A DNA stretch of 64,000 nucleotides from Tupaia tana (Eukaryota > Chordata > Mammalia > Scandentia > Tupaiidae), in the NCBI GenBank assembly GCA_026018925.1, contig JAKSZU010000008.1, positions 60,163,027-60,227,026 on the forward strand, given 5' to 3'. The notes below the pieces were generated by a model, which was given only the letters and a program-made list of their open reading frames with translations, was not told the DNA's origin and ran no database searches. Both the position numbers and the translations under genes were made by a program. Shown here piece by piece: positions 47,826 through 59,365 of the stretch (the stretch's first letter is position 1; the number at the start of each line of letters is the position of its first letter).

Positions 47826-48834
47826 ATTAAACATACTATGATCACATCTGTAAGTATATCTGCACAAAGAAAGCATTTGAAAAAGACGTGAATATTGCAA
47901 AATCAAAATTTCTCTCATGGTCTATGCTGAAAAATGTTATCCTTCTGTATACTAAGACAATATATTAAATAATTGTGCATCTGCCTATTTTAGAAAAATA
48001 ACCAGATCTGCAAAATCACTACAGAAGTGCTCAGGGAACCTCCTTTCCCAGTGTAGAAAACTCCTGTATGGGCATTTTCTGCCATTTGATCCAGGGGATA
48101 ATGACACATTTCTGACAGCTTTATGCTGCAGAGTAGGAACTAACATGAAGAGGCCTGCTAATCCCACAGTACCAGGGTGCTGTTTTGTTTTCAGGATGCT
48201 CCCTGTGCATTGCTACTCAGGAAAAGCAAGGCTGCCTTAGCACAGCCATGCCCAGAAAGCAGAGTCTCATTCTCCCAACACAGCAGGTGGTCAATATAAA
48301 GTAAACGTTAAATTCTCTGACTACCAATTCAATTAACTAGTAAGACCTGAAATGCTCTAATTAACATTTAACATAAAAGCACTGGAGATTATTTACTGAG
48401 ATTTAAACGGTCCACCCTGTTAATTATTCAAAGACTAGTTAACAGTGACTTTAGTCTCCCTGCCCTTTACTGAGACAGGACTTATTCTAGGTTAGACAAT
48501 GGGTCACAGAGGGCTTTAGGAACAATGAAAGGCAGTAAGGCTCTTTGTGGACAGTTCTCATGTCATAATACTGTTTGTAACTCCATTGTGTCTCCATGTG
48601 TCATGTAAAAATTGTCAACCTAGAAGAATCATCAACCTACCTTCTAGGCAGAATTCTGCAATCTCTGTTCTGTTCACTGGCCAATATGTTTGTTCTTAGT
48701 CAAATGTGACACTATGCTTGTTCTATAGCACTATGACCTAGTAGAGATTTATTATGTCATAATACCTGAAAAGATAGCTCCTTTTTCCTTATCCTGCTTT
48801 CATCCCCCACAGTTTATTAATACATAGGCAACAG
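47826..48834. other. Intergenic, no recognised feature
   Basis: AT-rich, no repeat or coding signal recognised. Confidence 0.45.
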
Positions 48835-49032
48835 GTCAGCCTCATGGCCTACTAGTTATAGGAGCCAGAGCACCAGCCCCATTGTTTTGAAAAACAGGCC
48901 AAGTGCATGTGCATACATGTCCCAAATCCTGATAGGAGAGGGAGATGGAGAAGGGATTGTGAAGTGACCACACCCCATTGGTGGGGTGCTTTCTCCCTCT
49001 TTTTCTCTCCATGTTTCTGCATCTCTATGGTG
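48835..49032 (+). mobile_element. SINE, old
   Basis: GTGCATGTGCATACATGTCCC, AATCCTGATAGGAGAG, GATGGAGAAGGGATTGTG and a CT-rich end. Head strongly diverged. Confidence 0.7.
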
Positions 49033-49039
49033 CTAATTG

Positions 49040-49281
49040 CATTTGTTTAATGAACAAAATTTATTCTCTCATAGTCTGGAGGCTAGAAGTCTGAAATCAA
49101 GGTGTCAATAAGACCACACTTCCTCCAAAGGCCTAGGGATTCCTGCCTTGCTTCTAGCTCCTGACTGTTGTTGGCAATCCTAATTGTTCCTTGGCTTGCA
49201 GATGAACCATTTCAATCTCTGCATTCATAGTTGCCCAGTGTTTGGTATTTTTGTTATGGTAACTCTAGGATACTAATACAG
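49040..49281. repeat. ERVL-MaLR LTR fragments, apparently head-to-head
   Basis: 49055-49235 reads as a reversed MLT1-like end (ATTTATTCTCTCATAGTCTGGAGG). 49236-49281 reads forward as an LTR end (CCCAGTGTTTGGTATTTTTGTTATGG...CTAATACAG). Confidence 0.45.
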
Positions 49282-49613
49282 ACTTCCATGTTGGAACATG
49301 GTAGGCTGCTCTACAAGTACCTAAAAATATAGTGTAATGGGTAGAGTCTGGAAGAATTTTAAAGCACCAAACAGAAAAAGCCTGAATTATCTTGAGAAGA
49401 AATATGAAGTATTGTCTAATGGATTGGGAAAGTTTATATAACCTATGCTGTTCTATTGTATTTTGGAAGCAAATAACTTGCTTGTTAGTTTTACAGGACT
49501 ATAGGTGGAAAATTTTGCCTCTCGACTGTATTGAGTCCTCCTTACAGATCTAGCCTCAGTATCTGGCTATGCTTCCCTCACAATCATGTGATCTAATTCC
49601 TTAAAAAGTAAGC

Positions 49614-49654
<41 letters not shown>

Positions 49655-50090
49655 TACATATATATATCCACACATATACGCATATACCACATACTTACAC
49701 AGACATATGTGTATATAAAACAGAAAATACAAACTGATGCAAGCAACAATTTTTTTAAAAATCTTTTCATGTGCTTCATACGTAAATTCGCTTTAAACTT
49801 AAGTTAGTTCACTGAGTAGTGTTAGAACTGATTATTTAGCAGGTTTAATTTTTTTCAAAGATTTAGGAAGTAAAAAGACTTATGTTAATTGGTAGTATAA
49901 AAATGTTTTTGCAAGAGTTATGCAAAATAAAGAGAAAGGTTAATTTTATCTAATTAAATCTTCACCACTCTATGCTATTTATGTTTTCTTGGTCTGATTA
50001 CAAGGCAACAGCTTGGATATATTGTTGTCTATCAGTCTAAACTATCAAAACATTAGATTATGGGTGCCCAGGACACAGCTTTAAAATATA
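49282..50090. other. Intergenic, with a TA/CA microsatellite
   Basis: (TA)n then (CA)n at about 49613-49655 with further ATATAC-rich sequence to about 49690. Otherwise no feature recognised. Confidence 0.5.
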
Positions 50091-50160
50091 TTGGTTTGTC
50101 GGAAAACTCATGACACATTTTTGCATAGAAAAATACATCATGACTTTTGTGAATACCTAA
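50091..50160. mobile_element. MADE1-sized palindromic mariner-like element (about 70 bp)
   Basis: TTGGTTTGTCGGAAAACTCATGA at the left and CATCATGACTTTTGTGAATACCTAA at the right are diverged inverted repeats. TA precedes it (50089-50090). Closest relative in the window is 59286-59363. Confidence 0.75.
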
Positions 50161-50164
50161 CATA

Positions 50165-50420
50165 TATGTATTTTATTGCCACTGTACATGTGTGCTCACC
50201 AGAGAGAGAGAGAGAGAGAATTACAGACAGAGAGAGATGGGTGAGAAAGAGGAAGCACCTTTCAATGGGCTGTTTATGCCACAATCCTGTGGCACACATG
50301 GATATGCAAATGTGTTCAGGGTGTTTTTGAAGCTGCAGGGCTGGATTTGTACCGTGATTGACCGTGTGGGATCCAGTGTTCTATGTCCAGCACTGGACTG
50401 CTTCACTAAGGGGCTGGCCC
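50165..50420 (-). mobile_element. SINE, diverged
   Basis: TGTGCTCACCAGAGAGAGAG, then AAGCACCTTTCAATGGG and end AAGGGGCTGGCCC. Confidence 0.75.
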
Positions 50421-50518
50421 TTAAGGAATACTTAAATACTTAAATAAAGACATGAAACAATGAGGTAGATGATTATCAAGTGATTACAAACAATACAGAA
50501 TTAGAGTTATCTGCTCTT

Positions 50519-50682
50519 TTTTCTTTTCTCTTTCTCTCTCTCTCTCTTTTATTTTATTGGAGAGTTTTGCTATAGGATGTTTACACTCACCAGAGATACA
50601 GAAAGGGAGAAATCACCTCTAAGGGGAATGGCCATGCTACAATCCCTTTTCTCCATTCTCCTCTTAGGATTTAGGGCATGTT
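50519..50682 (-). mobile_element. SINE, 5' truncated
   Basis: GGAGAGTTTTGCTATAGGATG, body to CTCTTAGGATTTAGGGCATG. The tRNA-like head is missing. TATCTGCTCTT before and TATCTCCTCTT after may be the TSD. Confidence 0.8.
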
Positions 50683-50689
50683 AACTCTA

Positions 50690-51426
50690 TCTCCTCTTCC
50701 TAAAAGATTTTCAAATCATTTCCAAGTTTCTAGTAAAGGAAGATTTAGCTACATGCTGTGGCTTAAGATTCCATGTGATTCCAAGACCATAGTCATAAAT
50801 ACAAATATATTAAGTGATAAATATTATACGTAGCAAACACCTATTGTACTGATGCATTGTTCTCCTAAAGCTGACTTAAGGGCTCAGTCGAAAAGTTTTA
50901 AAAATTTAAAGTGAAACCAAGCATTGACACATTGCTAGTGAAAAACAAAACAAAAAACAAAACCAAAAAACTTACGATGTTTGAAACTGAAACATGCTGA
51001 ATATATGACAAATGCCGAACTCATCTTTCCTAAACTGTGTAGCTCTATGTGACAATTTCTCAAGAATACCTATGTATGTTCTATTCATCTGCATTCTCAT
51101 ATCCCTATTTTAAGCTCATGTATGATGACAGCAATGAAATTTGGTGCATCAGAAGTGAATGTGAAATAAATTAACAATAGCAATTACCACCTTGCTACAA
51201 ACAGTTTATGCCTTGGAAGTTCACCTCACTTGAATTTGTGTGAAGAAATGGGACCCTAGTGTTCTCAGAGACAGTGGTCACAGTTCACTGGGTGCTGTTG
51301 GAAAATCCAGTGAAAAGGGAGGGCATCTACCAATATTCTTGGTTGTCAGACTACTAAAAATAATTGGGACTAAATAAATAAATAGGATATAAAAAGATAG
51401 CTCATATTTAAATGAAATTCTCTTTG
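50690..51426. other. Intergenic, no recognised feature
   Basis: AT-rich. A (CAAAA)n-like stretch lies at 50941-50970. Confidence 0.45.
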
Positions 51427-51435
51427 ATGGTATCT

Positions 51436-51654
51436 TTTTTTGAAAGAGAAAGTTTTGCACATGTACTCACCACAGAGACAGAAAGAGACAGAGACAGAAA
51501 TCAAGCAGTCACCCCTCGGGGGGATGGCCATGCTGCAGTCCCTTCTCCTCTATTCTCTTGTGCTTTTGAGTTTTAAGCTTCTGGGTCTGAGACTTGAACC
51601 GTGATCGACTATGTGGGAGTCCAGCTATGTAACCATTATGCCATTTGCTGGTCC
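51436..51654 (-). mobile_element. SINE, first of a tandem pair
   Basis: AGTTTTGCACATGTACTCACC, CACCCCTCGGGGGGATGG and head end GCCATTTGCTGGTCCC. TSD core ATGGTATCT at 51427-51435 and 51657-51665. Confidence 0.92.
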
Positions 51655-51666
51655 CAATGGTATCTA

Positions 51667-51881
51667 TTTTTTTTTTTTTTTGGAGAATAGGGCGCGTGCG
51701 CTCGCCAGACATAGAGACAGAAAGCAGAAATCACCCCCCAGGGGGGATGGTCACGCCGCAATCCCTTCTCCTCCATTCTCCTCTCAGTCTTGGGCACGCA
51801 CGCACACGCGCCCGGCGTGAGTTGTAAGCTTCGACTACGTGGGAGTCCAGCGACATAGCTTATGCTAACTGCTGGTTCCCC
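51667..51881 (-). mobile_element. SINE, second of the pair, young, B box deleted
   Basis: GGAGAATAGGGCGCGTGCGC, CACCCCCCAGGGGGGATGG and head end GCTGGTTCCCC. The stretch with the B box is missing: GAGTTGTAAGC joins TTCGACTACG. TSD core ATGGTATCT at 51657-51665 and 51884-51892. Confidence 0.93.
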
Positions 51882-51892
51882 CAATGGTATCT

Positions 51893-52855
51893 ATTTTTAA
51901 AAAGCATACCAGATCAACCTTGTGTCTTCCTCTGCTCTATTTTAAATTCAAGCTTGAACAGTGTGTGATTGAGTGGGAATCTGCCTGCTTTACTATATTC
52001 CTGGGGTGTTCATTGAGTTTCTGTACCTTGGCTGATACCCCAAATGTCTCTAGCCCTTTGTCAGTTTCCCTGGTTTTTTAGCTCTAAGCTCCTGTTAGTT
52101 ATTTTTTCCCTTTCAGATCTTCTTTGTCTGACTTCATGGAGTCTTACCCTGTGTATAGACAGCTGGTATTTCAGACCAAAATTCAGAGAACACTGACACG
52201 TGTTTTGGCAGCTATTTTTCTGCAACCTCTCTTCTCCCTGAGGACCCAGCTTCGTAATTCCCAGCTACCCTAATAGTCTTAACTTTCATCGCGTCTCCTG
52301 GCCTCCGTGTGCTCTCACACCCATTTGGCCATCTGGAAATGCTCCCAGAGAGGAGAATTGCATGCTCTTAAGGCTCTCCCCACTTGAGTTAATGCTCTCA
52401 GGGATCACAGACCTGCACTGCCTGTCTTCCAACATCTGAATATATCCATTTTGCATATTTTGTCAGTTTTACAGTTGTTTTGAGTGACAAGCTGGTTCAT
52501 TGCAAGCTATCCCATCATGGCCAGAAATAAGCATCTGTAGGAAACCGTGTTTTTTCTTGTCTTGGGAGTAACGGAGCCTCCAAATAGTATAAATTCAAAT
52601 GCCAGCCTGGAAATAAATTTAACTTGCCTCCCACCATTTAGACCAAAACAGGATGACCACCTATTCTCTTCCTGTGTTGACTGGTAAATTGTTTGAAGAA
52701 GGTTAAAACTTCAATTTCTAGACTGCTGAGTCTGGATTTTCCTTCCATGGTAGTCACAGTTTCATCATACAGTTATTTGTTCTGATTTTAAATGTCCTCC
52801 TCATTCCTGGCCCGATTATTTCCCTTATTGTTCTTTGAGCTGAACAATACATGTT
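51893..52855. other. Intergenic, possible old L1 3' fragment
   Basis: 52380-52530 (TTTGTCAGTTTTACAGTTGT, CTATCCCATCATGGCCAGAA) resembles an old L1 3' UTR. The assignment is weak. No gene. Confidence 0.35.
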
Positions 52856-52869
52856 AAAGAATATTGATT

Positions 52870-52973
52870 TGGTACCAGCAGATGGTGTAACGGTTACGTC
52901 GCTGGACTCCCATGTAGTCTAATGTGGTACCTGACCCTGTCCCATGGGCTTATAACTCAGGCTGGGAGTATGC

Positions 52974-53018
<45 letters not shown>

Positions 53019-53134
53019 CCCCAAATCCCATGAGGAGAGTGGCATGGTCATCCCCTCTGATGGGTGATTTCTTGCTTTCTATCTTTCTGGTGAGCATATG
53101 TGCCCTATAGCAAAAATCTCTCTCTAAAAAAAAA
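52870..53134 (+). mobile_element. SINE with (GT)n expansion
   Basis: TGGTACCAGCAGATGGTGTAACGG to CCCTATAGCAAAAATCTCTC. The (GT)n lies at about 52974-53013. Perfect 14-bp TSD AAAGAATATTGATT at 52856-52869 and 53135-53148. Confidence 0.95.
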
Positions 53135-53148
53135 AAAGAATATTGATT

Positions 53149-53585
53149 ATAAAGGGTTGGTCAGAGTATAGGCAATGAGAAATGCTCATGAATTGCTTAT
53201 GAAAGTGTCTACTTTATAATTCTATGGAGAACATTTTGTAAGAGCTATCAATCTTTCAGAAGTGCATGCCCTTAACCCGCGAATTATAGAATATATTCAT
53301 AAATATAAAAGGACATATGTACAAAGAATATTTATTTTAATATAATTTGCAACATTTTGAAACAACTGAAAAGTAAATCAGTAGGTAACTGGTTAAACAA
53401 CTTCTTGTATAATCATACCATGTAGTTTAGGAAAAAAAAAATGAAGGTCTTTTACGTTAATATTGAAACTATCTCTAAAATATATTTAGTGGAAAAAGGC
53501 AAAAAAATAACCCCATATGGCATATATCTTATCTATACCATATGTATAAATATAATATGGTATGTAAACATTTTTCCTTTCATAC
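53149..53585. other. Intergenic, no recognised feature
   Basis: AT-rich, nothing recognised. Confidence 0.45.
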
Positions 53586-53587
53586 AT

Positions 53588-53902
53588 ATAGCTGTCAAGG
53601 TTTGAATAATGGTTTAAGCCCCAAAGGTTCATTGAATTGTGGTGATTACATCATGGAGGATGGCACCGGCCTCACGAGCAGATTAATGCTGTCTCATGAG
53701 ATACTCAGTTTCTACTCTCACGAGAAGCAGTTAGTTCTTGTGATAGGGGGTTGTCATAAAAAATAAGTCTCTCTCTTTCTCTCTCTCTGCATGCATCCCA
53801 CAATCTCTGATGCTGTTGGCCATATTACCTGGCCTGATGCCGAACTCTACGCCTTTGGACTTTCCTGACCCTGGGATCATGAGTCAAATAAATATTTCTT
53901 CT
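53588..53902 (+). repeat. ERVL-MaLR-like LTR fragment
   Basis: TCAAGGTTTGAATAATGG, AGCCCCAAAGGTTCATTG and the end GGACTTTCCTGACCCTGGGATCATGAGTCAAATAAATATTTCTT have MaLR layout. The SINE at 53903 interrupts it. Confidence 0.5.
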
Positions 53903-54098
53903 TTTATTCATTTACTTTTTAACATTTTTCCAAAGGTGCATGAGCTCAAGAGAGAGAGACAGAGAAAGACAGAGAGAGAGAAAGAGAGTGAGAAAGCACC
54001 CTCTTATGAGAGATGGTCACATTGCCATCCCATTTCTTCCATTTCTCTCTCCTCTTGGGATGGCTTTTGAGCACACATGCACATGGGCCAGCAGATTT
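53903..54098 (-). mobile_element. SINE, old, head shortened
   Basis: GCATGAGCTCAAGAGAGAG, AAGCACCCTCTTATGAGAG and GAGCACACATGCACATGGGCC. Most of the tRNA-like head is missing. Confidence 0.7.
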
Positions 54099-54755
54099 GC
54101 ATATTAACAAACTCCTTTATTATTAAAAGTCATGAAAACACAAACAGCATATGCGTACTGAGTTCTCCGTTACTTCAGATCCAATGAAGAGATCCTGTTT
54201 TTTAATAACCCATGCAGGACACTAGGAATTTGACTAGCAGTGATAGCAACCAGTGGTGCAATATGGTTGTCCAAACGTGAAATTCAAACTTAGGCTTCCC
54301 TAGTGGGAATATAGAGCCCAGAATAAATTAGCGGTTAATTTTCTTCCTGTATACTAATTAGACTGTGCATAGAATAATGTTTGTTTTGATTGCTACTCAT
54401 TAAGGGAAAGATACACTGCCTTCGACCAAGTTACCAAGAAGCAGACTCTGAATTGAAGACTTATATGAAAGACATGAAAGTGGTTATTAAAGAAATGCTC
54501 TGGGAAGGATTGGTGAAACTTGCTCAGAAGCAGGGCAGGAAGGAGAAAGCTAAGCAGGGGTCATTTTAGTTCTACTTCAACCCGATTCTATGGGGATGCC
54601 CTTGATAGAAAGTACCCCTCAAAATTGTCCAAAATACAGACAAGGGAACTGGGTTTCAAACTTTGCTGTCAGTGATGTATTCCCTGAAGGTCCTGGGCAT
54701 GGCAGGGCATTCCGAGCCATACTGGTCCTCTAGCCGCCTACAAGAGTGTTTCCAG
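54099..54755. other. Intergenic, possible unnamed LTR-like repeat
   Basis: 54400-54650 and 55070-55430 look like two parts of one old interspersed element around the SINE at 54756. I cannot name it. Confidence 0.35.
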
Positions 54756-55055
54756 GGACCAGCAGTTAGTGTAATGGCTATGTCGCTGGACTTCTATGTA
54801 GACAGTCGCGGTTTGAGTCCCAGACCCGGTGGCTTAAACTCACGCCAGGTGTGTGTGCGTGCGTGCCCAAGATCCCGAGAGGAGAATGGAGGAGAAGGGA
54901 TTGCAGCATGGCCATCCCCCCTGGGGGGTGATTTCTCGCTTTCTATCTCTCTGTCTCTCTCTGGCTTTCTGGCAAGCACATATGCCTATAGCAAAAAAAA
55001 AAAAACAAACAAAAAAAAAAAAAAAAACAAAAACAAAAAAACCAAACTCTCAAAA
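54756..55055 (+). mobile_element. SINE, long interrupted A tail
   Basis: GGGACCAGCAGTTAGTGTAATGG, CCATCCCCCCTGGGGGGTG, TGCCTATAGC, then about 70 bases of A with C interruptions, then CTCTC. Confidence 0.92.
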
Positions 55056-55644
55056 AAAGGGATATTTCTGTAAGAAACAGACCAAGCAAAGCACAAAAGC
55101 ACATCCGAGGCAGGGAGAGGAGCCACACAGCACAGCAGTAGAATGGGATATGCACACCATGGTATGGGGCTAATTGAGCTGCAGAGTGTTAGCTCAGGAT
55201 GGCACAATATTCTCAGAGAAGAATGAACATGATCTTCAAATATTCTCTTGTGGAAAAGGGGTTAAGTGTGCTCTCTTTGGCTTCCAGAAATTGCAGTAAA
55301 ACTGCTGGGAGGAAGAAGCATCGGGAAGGGTAGAATTTCCCTGAGCATACTTAACAGGATTCCCTGTATCAGTGGGTGGGAGTATCTTGGTATACTGATC
55401 CTTGGGGGTGTGGGATAGTCCTACCAACACAGTGCAGTAGAGAGCTAAGATTGCTTCCGCCTGCGAGCAAACCAGGCAGTTAAGTTGTCTGTCTTAACCT
55501 AAGAAAATGCTAAAATCCTACTATCTACCAAATTTTAAAATTCCTTCCACAAAATATGCTGTATTAAAATAAAGTTTTCTTTTGTCAAATTCTTATTTTT
55601 TTCTGAAAATCACACATGTTATTTTAACTCTATTTTAGTACAGG
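55056..55644. other. Intergenic, no recognised gene
   Basis: See 54099-54755. Short open frames only. Confidence 0.4.
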
Positions 55645-55900
55645 CAAGTCAATAGCATCGTAGTTAAGGCAGCTGGATCCCACATGGCCAATAACACAGT
55701 TCAAGTCCCAGACCAGCAACTTGACAAACATGTCTGGCACGTGTACATGCATCCCCAAAACCCTGAGAGGAGAGTGGAGAGGAGATTGTAGCCTATCCAT
55801 ACTACCTGAGTGGGGGTACTTTCTCCCTTTCCATCTCTCTCTTTATCTCTGTCTCTAGTGAGCACACATACCTTTTAGCAAAATTAAAAATAAAAAAAAG
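55645..55900 (+). mobile_element. SINE, old
   Basis: AATAGCATCGTAGTTAAGGC head, GTTCAAGTCCCAGACC B box, CCTGAGAGGAGAGTGGAG body, CCTTTTAGCAAAATT tail. Confidence 0.8.
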
Positions 55901-58539
55901 AAAGAAAAACTAAAAATGTAAGTCTAAGATGATGAGGTGCTACGGAAATGAAAGCCAAACCAAACTAAAACAAACACACAAACTTCTCTCTCTTCCTGGT
56001 TTCTTGTTTGCAGTGCTATGAACTAAATAAATGATATATAAAATTAAATCTCAGAAGGTGCCCATGACCCGGTATGAAACTGTCTAAGAAACAAATTTAT
56101 TCTTTTACTGCCGTCTTTCCACTGGCTTTTAAAAAATAGCTTTGCAACTTGGGAGCCTGTAAACATAAACATTTCAAGTGTGGAGAATGGGCCTCTAAAG
56201 AAGGACTTGGAGGCCTGCAGCAGAAAAGTAAAGAAAAAAATCCCCTCACTCTGATCAAAGACACCAAGCACTGCCAGTCTTGGGAGACTTTACCTTTAAG
56301 AATTACGCAAATGGGACAGTTGGAAATTGAGAGAGACAGGGACAACCATTTTCTGTTTCTAATGGTCCATGTCCAATCCTTCAAACTGAGGCTTTATCAA
56401 AAAAAAAAATTTTTTTTCTAGAGAGCAGAAAATCCTCACTAGCAGGAGTTATTTAAAGGCTCTGGCCTTGCATTGAAACTGCAGATTTGGCAGTAGCAGG
56501 TTTCAGCTGGATTTTCTGGGCAGTAAGTAATGCAGCAGCAAATTTACTCGTTTTAATATAATGGCAACAATCCTTGGAAGGAATGGGAATGACTTTAGGC
56601 AGTGCCAAATTTTAAATGAAAAATCTAACTATAGCTGTTCCTTTCGCTCCCCGGGAGAGCTCTGAATGATTGTGTGGGAAGCCAGGGTTAAGGGTGACCT
56701 CCGTGTGCTACTTTGGAGAGTAGCTCAGGGGATAGCTTAGGTCAGCTTGCCCTGTACCTGGCCCCTGGGGAGGATTTGAAGTCCTGTGACAATGGCAGAA
56801 ATACAGAATTTAAAAGCAACTTAGCTGGGTTGAACCAGTGTAGAGCTAGTATCAAGTGAAGGAGGTTTACTCTTTGATCTCTGAGCCCTTAAGCTACTGC
56901 ATGAGAAATAATCACTGAGTTATAAACTTCGCACCTAACTTACTGTGTAAGCCAGGCAGCTGGCTCTTGAGGCCTTTCTGAATTCCACACCGGGCAGGGG
57001 TGAGTCACGAAGCAAGCAAAGGAGACATCACGATACACATTCATCATTATGTGAGTGTCAGAGGAAACAACTGCTTATTTTTAATGATTTCTCATTTCGT
57101 TCTGCAGTCGTCCATCCTCTGACCTTCCTATCTCTACTGCACCTTAAAAATGAATCAGTTTTACACAAGCAGACATGTTTGCTTATAATAAAGTATTATC
57201 TCAAGGTAATCTCTACTAATCTAAAAGTATGTGTTTGGAACATGAGGGGCAGTCTTGAGCTGAACTGGAATTAAGACATGTCACAGAATGTTTAGAAAAC
57301 TCATAAGGAAACCAAAAACCTCTTAGTAATAAAAGGGAAGGAGCCTTCTGGAGAGAGGTGTGGGTGAAGAGGAAATCTGAAGGACAAACTCGAATTGGTG
57401 ATAAGCCTGCTACTTGTGTATAACACAGACACACACACGCAACCACACACACACCCTAACCTGGACCCATCCAAAAGTCCTAGCACTAAGAGATGAGTGC
57501 TTTCTCCCCGTGTTTTCAGATACAGTCCTCAGCCTCACCCCTTGAAAGTTCTGGACGTCCCTGCGGTGCCCAGTGGGGCTCCTTCAAGGACTGTTCTTAT
57601 GAGACGACTGAGATGGCGCCCACTGTAATAGTAAATAGGAAAGGGCCAGCACTTCCAGGAGGGTGCAGCAGTGTACCCAGCCAGGACGACAGAGCCCAGG
57701 ATGCATGCCCAATGCTCAAGTTACATCAGACAGAAACCAAGCGGTGGCCCCCGTCTCTGCCAGGAAGCTGTCAGAAGTGATATGCGAGATTTCCTGGTAA
57801 AACTTCTGTTCCTACGTAGATAAAAGAAGCTTTTCAGGATTTTGAAGTAGTACATGAGCAAGTAGAGGGAAGAGCCAAAGAATAATACGTTGTTAGAAAA
57901 AGAACCCATTTAAACTCACAGGTTGATGAGGGCTACAGAGACAAAACAATGTTCCCTAGTCACCAGGGAAATGTAGATGGAAACCACAATGAGAGACTAC
58001 TTCTCGCAGATACAGACACAAAACTGAGCAGCAAAGCAAGGAGTGTCCCTTGCTTCACTCTGCACGGCAGAACCAGGCACTAAACATCACGGGCCCTTGG
58101 ATTCCTTCCCTTCACGCAGGCTTTTGTGAATACTGGGAAGTGGTACAGAACCTATCCACAGGGAAAGAGCCGTGGCAAGAATCCAGGTGCATGGGCCTCT
58201 CAACCATTGTCTGTAATGGACTACTGGAACATGGCAGAGAGGATCACTGTCAACTGAGGCCAGGGTGGAGGCCTTCTAGATTCAAACTCCTGAAGTAAAG
58301 TGATTGGAATGGCTAAAACCTGGGTCAATACCAAGACAAACAAAACAGACCAGGGCCAGCAGTTCACCACCAACGCAGCCACTGTATTTGGTCATATCAG
58401 CACCAGTTGTTACAGGCAAACCCTCTAGCCTCTAGACACCACAGGCTTCACACCTCCTTCCCCAGTCCTCTCTCAGAAAATGCAAAGCTGCACCAGGTAA
58501 TGTCAGTAAAAATTCCTATAGACTGTTTTTTGTTTTTGT

Positions 58540-58575
<36 letters not shown>

Positions 58576-58993
58576 GTTTTTTAAGAAAAAAAGAGGAGTG
58601 AAACATTTCTGAAAGCAGTACATAAACTAAGTCTTTTGGTTTGAGTGTCTTAAGTTTTGCCCACAAGTAATACATTTTATCAGTAGAAGAAAAGATATTG
58701 ACTATCATTTACCATGCTAAGTAGCTAAAGAATATCTCATTTTATTTCTCCTATCAGAAATAAAATTTCGCTTCTATGTCAAAGAACACGCATGATAGAC
58801 CCTTAGTAGATATCTATGGGAAAATGCCTCCCATTTTTTGAGTACCCCTAAAATACACCCTTTACTTTCAAAATGACATTATGACTCTCATTTTATAGAT
58901 GAAAATTTTATAGGTCAGATTAGAGGGGTTAATGTCCAAATACACAATTTAATAATTAATAGGGAAAGGGAAACCACAAAAGATAAACTGAGA
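55901..58993. other. 3-kb SINE-poor intergenic stretch
   Basis: No gene or named repeat except a (GTTTT)n/(GTTTTT)n tract at 58527-58580 and a possible MIR end at 58845-58950. The open frames at 57493-57780 and 58050-58298 have no recognisable domain. Confidence 0.5.
58845..58950 (-). repeat. MIR-like remnant
   Basis: ATTATGACTCTCATTTTATAGATGAAAATTTTATAGGTCAGATTAGAG resembles reversed MIR. Confidence 0.5.
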
Positions 58994-59245
58994 GGGACAG
59001 GCAGATGGCGTAATGGTTTCGTCCCTGGACTATCAAGTAGTCGACCATGGATCGAATTTCATACCCGGCGACTTAAAACTCATACTGGGTGCATGTGCAT
59101 GCATGCCCAAGATCCTGAGAGGAGAATGGAGGAGAGGGATTGAGGCACGGCCGTCCCCTGGGGGAGGGTGATTTCTTGCTTTCTGTCTCTCTGGTGAGCA
59201 TTCACATCCTACAGCAAAAAAATCTCTCTTAAAACAAAACTAAAC
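58994..59245 (+). mobile_element. SINE, full length, diverged
   Basis: GGGACAGGCAGATGGCGTAATGG to CATCCTACAGCAAAAAAATCTCTC. Confidence 0.88.
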
Positions 59246-59285
59246 AATGGACCAATTTCTACATGGCTTTTAAAGAAAATTTGTA

Positions 59286-59363
59286 TTAGGTCATCAGAAA
59301 AGTCATGATGCATTTTTGCATAGCAAAACAGAAAAATACATCATGATTTTTCTGACAACTCGG
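59286..59363. mobile_element. MADE1-sized palindromic mariner-like element (78 bp), complete
   Basis: The 32-base arms at the two ends are reverse complements with 8 mismatches, all transitions. The element is flanked by TA at 59284-59285 and 59364-59365, the expected mariner target duplication. It has no coding capacity, so it is a MITE. Confidence 0.85.
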
Positions 59364-59365
59364 TA

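Noticed and set aside
54663-55073. 136-codon open frame
   Set aside because: It covers the SINE at 54756 and its A-rich tail. No conserved domain.
57493-58298. Open frames in a less AT-rich block
   Set aside because: No family recognised and no supporting promoter or splice signals.
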